Shown one piece after another: positions 57,622 through 64,000 of a stretch of 64,000 nucleotides of DNA (within the stretch, counting starts at the first letter, position 1; the number at the start of each line of letters is the position of its first letter). The position numbers were made by a program, and so were the translations under genes. The notes beneath the pieces were generated by a model. It had not been told where the DNA came from. It made no database searches and worked only from the letters and a program-made list of their open reading frames with translations. The stretch is taken from NCBI GenBank assembly GCA_030386875.1, contig CM059564.1:65267936-65331935 (forward strand). The letters are read 5' to 3'. The DNA is from Morinoia aosen. Lineage: Eukaryota > Arthropoda > Malacostraca > Amphipoda > Talitridae.

Positions 57622-58451
57622 GGGGGAAAAGCTTTTCGGTTGCTGTGGAAGTTTTTTGACTTTACTGCGGCGATGTCACCATTCTGACTCGGATGGCCAT
57701 TGAATTTGCGTTGATAATTATTAAATGGGCGAGCATTTTTGTGTGAAGCTCTTTGCCATTTGAATGGATTTTTAGGCTGGTACGCTCGCTTTTGTGGTGA
57801 ATTGTATTGGTACTTCTCAACCACCACATCACTTTCGTGAATTCGCCTCTTCCGGCTCAACATAGTTCTTTCTTCGATCAAAGACTCCTCAATTGACCTC
57901 GCTTTGTCTAGGAGTTTTGTCACACTCTCAGGATCAAAATCATGAGATAATTTTTCACTGATCTTGGGATTCATCTTTTTAATGATAGTAGGAATGAGTA
58001 TCTTTTGTGCTTTGCTATCCTCGTAGTGCCATTCTGGACCGAACACGTCCTTCCAGCTAGCAAGAACGCGAGTTGCAAAGGCATTCACTGTCTCATCATT
58101 CTCTTGACGCAGATTAAATAGGATTTTATGAACGGTTTTTCTATAATTTACAGCCCCCTTGTACACAGAAATAAGCCAAGTCTTGACATCTTCCAGTGTG
58201 ACCAATTGGTCGGACTTGAGGACATAAGAATCCCAAGCCTTCCCAGTAAGAGCATTTTTCAAATAACGACATTGCAAATCGATGTCATTCGTGTAGATGT
58301 CAACTCTGGTCTGGAAGTGTTTTAAAAATGAAGTTACACAGCCTTCACCATTAAATTTAGGCAGTTCAATTGCGTGATTTAAAGTGACAAAGCTACTTTG
58401 ATTGTTCTCACCATTGTTACTTTGATTACTTTCATTATCGTCCCCAGCCAT
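57618..58451 (-). CDS. gag: Gag protein of the Ty3/Gypsy-type element
   Basis: This 277-residue structural protein is expected to form the virus-like particle and package RNA. The ATG at 58451 lies in a good context (AACCATGG). The N-terminal 20 residues are Asn/Ser-rich. Residues about 30-190 match the retrotransposon capsid pattern, with ELPKFNGEG, YLKNALTGKAWDSY, RKTVHKILFNLRQENDETV and FATRVLASW. The C-terminal 90 residues are basic (RKRRIHES, KWQRASHKNARPFNNYQRK). No CCHC zinc knuckle is present, so RNA binding probably rests on the basic tail. The TGA stop at 57620-57618 overlaps the pol frame. The slippery heptamer at 57657-57651 lies about 30 bases before it. Confidence 0.9.
   Translation of the reverse strand: MAGDDNESNQSNNGENNQSSFVTLNHAIELPKFNGEGCVTSFLKHFQTRVDIYTNDIDLQCRYLKNALTGKAWDSYVLKSDQLVTLEDVKTWLISVYKGAVNYRKTVHKILFNLRQENDETVNAFATRVLASWKDVFGPEWHYEDSKAQKILIPTIIKKMNPKISEKLSHDFDPESVTKLLDKARSIEESLIEERTMLSRKRRIHESDVVVEKYQYNSPQKRAYQPKNPFKWQRASHKNARPFNNYQRKFNGHPSQNGDIAAVKSKNFHSNRKAFPP
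57651..57657 (-). promoter_or_regulatory. A AAA AAC slippery site for -1 Gag-Pol frameshifting
   Basis: In the gag frame the codons are TCA AAA AAC, giving the canonical heptamer A AAA AAC in the correct phase. Pol is in the -1 frame. It is open from a TGA near 57684 onward, while gag stops at 57618, so the heptamer lies inside the short overlap where shifting must occur. Downstream short complementary words (AGCAA and TTGCT, and a self-complementary AAAAGCTTTT) could form a stimulatory structure. That part is speculative. Confidence 0.8.
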
Positions 58452-59045
58452 GGTTTCAACTGATAATTAGGGCAAAATTGGCGAAGCAAAATAGATTCAC
58501 AATGAACACTGATAGCAATTTTAGAGTTTCAAATTAGAAGTTTAAATGCAATATTTCGTACAATATGTTTCCAAATACACAGACATAATTGAGTTTTTTC
58601 GCACAATAAGTTTCCAAATGCACAGAAATAAATGAATCGTCAATAACATCAACAACAGTAATAGAAAATAGGGTCATAATGGGGATAAAATGGGGTTTTG
58701 AATAGGCACAATAATCATATTAGAAAGGTAAATGGGTTAAATTACGCAATGGGAATGAGACAATAAATGGGTAAAGCATCAAAATAGTAAATATGGTACA
58801 AGTTCACACGAAATAAATCAATACACTGACACAAGGTGCAAATAATGACGATAAATCACATGGGAAATACACAAGTAAATCAATACAATGACATAAATTA
58901 TGTGAATAGAATTGGTACAATGATGAGTGAAATAAACTTCCAAATCATGTGGCCATTCATGTTACGTTAAACATCTAATTTTTTTTGAATAGGTAGCGTG
59001 GCAACAGCGGTCTCTTGCGGAGACGTTAAGTTTTAATGGGTTATG
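58452..59045 (-). other. 5' leader of the Ty3/Gypsy-type element
   Basis: About 600 bases of AT-rich leader between the primer site and the gag ATG. The word CACAATAAGTTTCCAAATGCA and related forms recur near 58560-58625. No upstream coding sequence is seen. Confidence 0.6.
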
Positions 59046-59047
59046 AT

Positions 59048-59067
59048 CCCACACTCGCTGCCCACCA
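59048..59067 (-). promoter_or_regulatory. Candidate primer binding site
   Basis: On the minus strand the 5' LTR end is followed by AAA and then TGGTGGGCAGCGAGTGTGGG. The TGG at that position is the complement of a tRNA CCA end. I could not assign the tRNA. Confidence 0.6.
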
Positions 59068-59070
59068 TTT

Positions 59071-59880
59071 TGTTATATTCTTCTTTTACTTAGAATCCGA
59101 GTTTATGATTTTTCAAATTTTCTTTCTTTTCAAGTCTAATCTTCAAATCAAAGGAGTTATTTTCCGAAAGAAAACACGATTCTTTCAACGTGGCCACATC
59201 GTTTTACTTGTTATAATGAAAGATGTACACAAAATATGACAATGGGGTAGATGAGACTAGCAAACTTAGGAACAATTGCTACAAAAGTCTTACGCATCTT
59301 TTGGGTACGCAGCGATGTCGAAGTAAGATAATAAGGTCTCGAATTGTACGTTAAAGTCTTTTACGTGAAGATTAACACAGAGTCAGGGTCTAATACGGAG
59401 TGCCTGCCGTATGCAAACAAAATGAATGAAGTGGCACGACGAGACCTTCTAGTGACGGAGCTTCGCTCTCTAATGATGATGCCCTAGCCCTCGTCGTACC
59501 CTTTAAGTATTCTCGCGCTGTGACCGTTACTTCTGGAGCGTGCAGCAAAAGCCGCAGCTGAACACCGTTGTCGTCGCTTAGGCCCTGCCGCTCTCGGGCA
59601 GCACCAACCGTTGCCATCCACTGCCATCTGCGTTGCCACACTGCCACGCTGGTGCCACGCTGGTGCCACGTCGTTGCCACGCTGCCGCTGGGAGCGTAGG
59701 TATTGCCTCTTTTTTTGTAACGGTCGAGCCCTCGCTGTGTACACATCGACATCTGGCGCGTTGTATACTGCTGAGCTTTGAGATTTCCTGATAGCAGAGT
59801 CCGGTGTAAGCTCTCACGTCCAACCGCCTTTTACTCTTTTTTGTGGTGAAAACTTAACGGTTCATACTCGGGACACAACA
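59071..59880 (-). repeat. 5' LTR of the Ty3/Gypsy-type element
   Basis: 810 bp, nearly identical to 51196-52010. On the minus strand it starts TGTTGTGTCCCGAG at 59880. The high identity of the pair dates the insertion as recent. Confidence 0.92.
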
Positions 59881-60021
59881 CTTCATCATTGTGTCTCCAC
59901 TGCACGGCTTCATCATTGTGTCTCCACTGCACGGCTTCATCATTGTGTCTCCACTGCACGGCTTAATCATTGTGTCTCCACTGCACGGCTTCATCATTGT
60001 GTCTCCACTGCACGGCTTCAT
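59881..60021. repeat. 27-bp satellite, right block (~5 units)
   Basis: It continues the array of 50010-51195 in the same orientation and phase, beginning CTTCATCATTG immediately after the LTR, and ends at 60021. Confidence 0.93.
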
Positions 60022-60344
60022 TTAATTTTCAAAGCTTACACGTCAGTGACATGGCGTCTGAACAACAGCGCTCTTCGGAGTCTGGTGCAATCATTTTCTA
60101 AGCGATTTTCACGTAATTTATTTAGAGAAAAAAATAAACTTCACAAACTTGTGGAATAATTTTAGCTAGCAATAGCTGGAATGTCAGTAGATCCAGCTGC
60201 ATCCGCAAATACCTGAGTTTCGCATCACATCAGTGGTCACGAGTGCAATCTTTCCTCTTCGTATTAAAGAAAATGTGAGTCCGTGCGACAAAACAAACGA
60301 TATGCCAGAGATCGTGCGAAGTTTCACGAACTAGCATGCACTCA

Positions 60345-60450
60345 TACGTTAATTACAGTGCGATTAATTACAGTATTAATATCAAGTTAGTTACAGTCAA
60401 GATTGATTACAGAGTGAGTGATTCGAAAGTTAATTACAGTGTGAGTGATC
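60345..60450 (+). repeat. Five degenerate TTAATTACAGT words
   Basis: GTTAATTACAGT, GATTAATTACAGT, GTTAGTTACAGT, GATTGATTACAGA and GTTAATTACAGT lie within about 95 bases. Three contain TAATTA, the core bound by many homeodomain proteins. They may be a decayed tandem repeat. Confidence 0.65.
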
Positions 60451-60566
60451 CCACTTTACGTTCAATTGGATCCGAGCATGTTTTGCTCTCGAACGAAGCA
60501 GTAATTGCCATTCGGACGGTTGGGTTAGAACAGTTGGTGTTGGGTGGTTGGGTTTGTTTGGGTTAT

Positions 60567-61080
60567 GTAACTGTACCCTGCATGGTGGTGACTGTACCCT
60601 GCATGGTGGTGACTGGACCCTGCATGGTGGTGATTGTACCCTGCATGGTGGTGACTGTACCCTGCATGGTGGTGACTGTACCCTGCATGGTGGTGACTGG
60701 ACCCTGCATGGTGGTGACTGGACCCTGCAAGGTGGTGACTGTACATGGTGGTGCCTGTACCCTGCATGGTGGTGACTGTACCCTGCATGGTGGTGACTGT
60801 ACCCTGCATGGTGGTGACTGCCGGCATGGTGGTGACTGTACTATTGCATGGTGGTGACTGTACCCTGCAAGACGGTGATTTTACTCTGCATGGTGGTGAT
60901 TGTACCCTGCATGGTGGTGACTGCCGGCATGGTGGTGATTGTACCCTGCATGGTGGTGATTGTACCCTGCATGGTGGTGACTGTACCCTGCAAGACGGTG
61001 ATTTTACTCCGCATGGTGGTGATTGTACCCTGCATGGTGGTCACTGTACCTTGCATGGTGGTGACTGTACTCTGCACGGT
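60567..61080. repeat. 21-bp minisatellite with a 123-bp higher-order period
   Basis: About 24 units of GTACCCTGCATGGTGGTGACT. The right part has a longer period: the variant TGCAAGACGGTGATTTTACT occurs at 60866 and again at 60989, with GACTGCCGGCATGG variants in step. Periodic + and - ORFs result from the 21-bp length. Confidence 0.9.
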
Positions 61081-63765
61081 AAGAACTACTGTGTATATGC
61101 TTCAGTTCACACACCATGCAAGCCTAATTAGAGACCGCTCTAAGCCGCCTCACACGGAACCATTAACAATATCTGAGTTAAATCAAGCTTCGTTGCATGA
61201 GAGTCAAACTGCGTTTTTCAGTAACATCAGCCGACTTCATTGAGTAGAGCATTCACGTTTCGGTTGCATTGAAAACGCATTAGCGTGGTAGCTTTTTAAG
61301 GTCTCCACCGCTGCGTTCTGGTTCAAAACGTTGGCCCATGTGATGGGTTGTGATTTGAGCAAATGTTAGCGCTCGGACACTGATGGATTAACCGAGACGA
61401 GCGCATAAAATTCCTTGAAATTTCTTAAAACCAAATGAGGTGCACATCAGCTTCGCAGCTCAACGTTCAATAAAGGACAAATAATAGATAACGTTCGACA
61501 TTTGTGCAGCCACAAGTGCGAGTGCTGGATAAAGTGCTAGCGCTGGATGAAATTCTTGGTGTTAGCATAAGCCGATATCTACGAGTGCATCTCATTACAC
61601 GACTGATTGGTAATTATCTATGCCTAGCCACCTAAGAATATCAGTGTTCAATTTTTGTAGATAAAACAAGTCTCCACGATTTATGTTAGTACAGATTTTA
61701 CTTTAAAGGTGAAGAAATAATAGTTTTACTTCAACCTTCGCGGGATCGACGTAGAAAACTGTATTAAAAATAATCTGTTGGCAGTTTTATGCATTAGGGT
61801 TTTCGGAATTTTTCTTGACACAATATATGTTTGAAAAAAGTAGCTCGTTCGACCACCTATCCACCAGTATCAACAAACACGTGCTCCAAACTGTTTCCGA
61901 CGTCTAACTTTTTTATGCAAAGTGGTGTAAATTTTCACATCATCCAAGGTCTCTCATTGTATTAGAAGCTGCGTTTCTATCTCACGTCACATTTGCGTCA
62001 TTGCAGTTGTCGATATTTACTGCAGCGTTCACACGGTGAATTGATTTGTGATTATTTTTTTCCGTCATAAAACGGATTTTGGGTCATTGCTATCTTCATT
62101 GTAACGCTTGTCTACGTAGTGATCGTGCAAATCATAGCTCATCAGTTTTGCCAATTTCAACTTATTTGATGTGCGTACGATACAAAGCTTTTGAAGACTC
62201 CAATCCATAATCCTTTTTTTTCCAATAAATGTAATAAATGTATCAACGAAAATTAAATTAATGATGAACAAAGAATGATATTCGCATAAAAATTGAAGAG
62301 AATCACTATCTTAGGGACCGGAACGATGATATTTTATCGTTTCAACTACCCCGAAAAAATTATTAAACTTAACTTCTTCGTCGAACTTCTAGTATTCGTC
62401 ATGTATTTCAATAGAAAGATAGTCACGACTCTTCGAAGACCTCGTAAGCAATTAAATTTTGATTTCAGAAATGAGTCACAAAAGATCGACGGTTGGTTAG
62501 GGTTATTATCTTGTTGGAAGCGAATATGTGTCACTGTTGGCATTTTGACCTCCAGAAGGAGAGAGGCACTTTTCTAGAGTTAAGTTTTCTTTCGACGGTT
62601 AAAACAAAATGAAATCAACGCTTGTTCCATCTCTCTATAGGTCTTTTCTCTTGAAGCAATTTTTTACAGCATAAAGCTCATAAGAAATTGAAGTGAGCTG
62701 CAATGCAGCAATTAATGCGTGGAGGGGTGCACGTTGCAGTCGATTTGCATTCATTTCATTTCTATTTAACGATATTGTAGTGTGGGGGTACAGACCCTGA
62801 CACCCCGCGTGTCTATGCATCTTGGCAGTGAATGACCTCTAAACAAAGCTTATGGGATCTTATTAACTCGATCGCGGCTCCATGGGGAGAATTTCACCTT
62901 TATTTTTATTATTCTTAACTTCTTTTAGTGTCTAACGGTTTCGCTTTCTTTATAATAGATTACGTCGTAGGCCTTAAGATAGCTTGGTGTTTTGAAATAT
63001 TATAGAACTTTTTCCAAGCGATTGAAAATCAATAATCTTTCTTTGCCAACTCGGAGCAAATCTTTGTCAACTCAGAGCTCCTTTGTCTTCGCCGTCTCGT
63101 TAGCGACAATGACAACAGTTTTTGCTGAACGTAATGTTCTTCAATGCGAACATCCCATTGAGTAAAAGTTGTAGGAAGCATCACTAAAGAAAAAAACGCA
63201 AACTTATTATAACAAGATCAATAGTAATCATTAAAACGATTTGCAATATTGCTTGAATAATTCAATACTCGGATCTTTTGTTAAATGATCTTGATATGCT
63301 CGTTATATATGATGTAGAGTAAAATTATTATTTTTTCTGCGCCGAGAAGAAATTAAAAACAGCGAAAAACGCAGATTAAACTTGTAGAATTGAGCAAAAA
63401 ATTGAAGATTGGTAGGACTGCGAAAAATTTCGTCGCTAACAGTTGAGCATGATGACTCCCTTCAAAATTGTATTTCATTTTTAACACCAACTTAGCAATA
63501 TACATCGGTTTGTTAATGGAATTAATCCATCATCATTTCGTCTGAGGCACGAGTCAGAATGTTGTCTTCTAGCAACATAAAAAAGCAGTCAATGTGTTCC
63601 TCGAGCGACAGTTCCTCGAATCAATGCACAAAACACCGGCTCGCTAATATCACCAGAATTTTGTAGACAAAAAGAAAATTCATCCTCATACTTTATTCCT
63701 GCATTAATGGGAGCTCAATTTCATGGGATTGTGAAGTAAAAATGTTTAGAGTACGTGGTCAGGGT
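61081..63765. other. Unassigned AT-rich DNA
   Basis: No gene, RNA or mobile element can be supported. ORFs of 60-94 codons are without family motif or splice context. Confidence 0.5.
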
Positions 63766-63769
63766 TAAG

Positions 63770-64000
63770 ACTGCAGCTGGTCAGAGACAGGAGGGCCAGC
63801 GCAGGCCAGAGACAGGAGGGAGGGCCAGCACAGGTCAGAGACAAGAGGGCCAGAGCAGGTCAGAGACAGGAGGGAGGGCCAGCGCAGGCCAGAGACAAGA
63901 GGGCCAGCGCAGGTCAGAGACAGGAGGGAGGGCCAGCGCAGGTCAGAGACAAGAGGGCCAGCGCAGGCCAGAGACAAGAGGGCCAGCGCAGGTCAGAGAC
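63770..64000. repeat. 25/29-bp minisatellite, running off the window
   Basis: Units of GGTCAGAGACAAGAGGGCCAGCGCA (25 bp) mix with units carrying an extra GGGA (29 bp: AGGAGGGAGGGCC), tending to alternate. At least nine units are present and the array is cut by the window end. Confidence 0.9.

Larger units (their letters stand above)
51196..59880 (-). mobile_element. Young Ty3/Gypsy-type LTR retrotransposon
   Basis: Two near-identical LTRs (51196-52010, 815 bp; 59071-59880, 810 bp) bound gag and pol on the minus strand. The LTRs begin TGTTGTGTCC and end ATATAACA on that strand, the usual TG..CA form. Domain order PR-RT-RNase H-IN in pol is that of Ty3/Gypsy. The element sits inside the 27-bp satellite. 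The flanks GGCTT and CTTCATC restore the unit if CTT is a target duplication, shorter than the 4-6 bp usual for the group. The LTRs differ by a few indels only, so insertion was recent. No env-like gene is recognised. Confidence 0.93.

Noticed and set aside
60336-61243. Periodic ORFs over the 21-bp array
   Set aside because: The period is a multiple of three, so open frames persist without selection. No domain is present.
1-64000. tRNA, rRNA, snRNA genes and TTAGG telomere repeats
   Set aside because: Reading for tRNA T-arm/CCA-side motifs, rRNA-like blocks and TTAGG runs gave nothing convincing on either strand. The tRNA-like 3' end at 59050-59067 fits a primer binding site.

Overview
This window looks like repeat-dominated nuclear DNA from an animal, most likely an arthropod. 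There are no operons or ribosome-binding sites. Almost all recognisable coding sequence belongs to eukaryotic transposable elements: four LINE copies plus one intact LINE, a Ty3/Gypsy-type LTR retrotransposon, a decayed piggyBac, and a Harbinger-like MITE. The LINE reverse transcriptases resemble families common in crustaceans and insects, but I cannot name the species. I see no convincing complete host gene, no tRNA or rRNA gene, and no TTAGG telomere array.

Layout. 1-1.8 kb: unassigned AT-rich DNA. 1.8-3.05 kb: a 5'-truncated, frameshifted LINE (+). 5.47-10.69 kb: three 5'-truncated copies of a second LINE (all -), mixed with copies of a ~160 bp non-coding repeat. 11.0-11.55 kb: a 536 bp nested palindrome. 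13.5-19.4 kb: an apparently intact two-ORF LINE of the RNase H-bearing I/Jockey group (-). 20.1-25.2 kb: a non-coding LTR element with 1.96 kb LTRs and a 1.18 kb interior that holds a cluster of 19-bp core repeats. 25.5-26.0 kb: a fold-back element. 26.3-28.2 kb: an internally deleted piggyBac. 28.2-33.3 kb: possible further LTR remnants and a 39-bp minisatellite. 33.7-37.0 kb: a 29-bp satellite of about 115 units. 38.6-38.9 kb: a MITE with TTA target duplications. 40.4-51.2 kb: unassigned DNA carrying many unrelated minisatellites and one possible first coding exon. 51.2-59.9 kb: a young Ty3/Gypsy-type element (-) inserted into a 27-bp satellite that resumes at 59.88 kb. 60.6-61.1 kb: a 21-bp minisatellite. 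63.77-64.0 kb: another minisatellite running off the end.

How the parts work together. The LINE at 13.6-19.1 kb has an RNA-binding ORF1 and an endonuclease/RT/RNase H ORF2 linked by a TAATG stop-start overlap. The LTR element has gag and pol in overlapping frames, with a canonical A AAA AAC slippery heptamer in the overlap. The non-coding LTR element and the deleted piggyBac keep cis-acting ends without a working enzyme, so they could only move with proteins supplied from elsewhere. Very long open frames over the satellites follow from stop-free repeat units and are not treated as genes.
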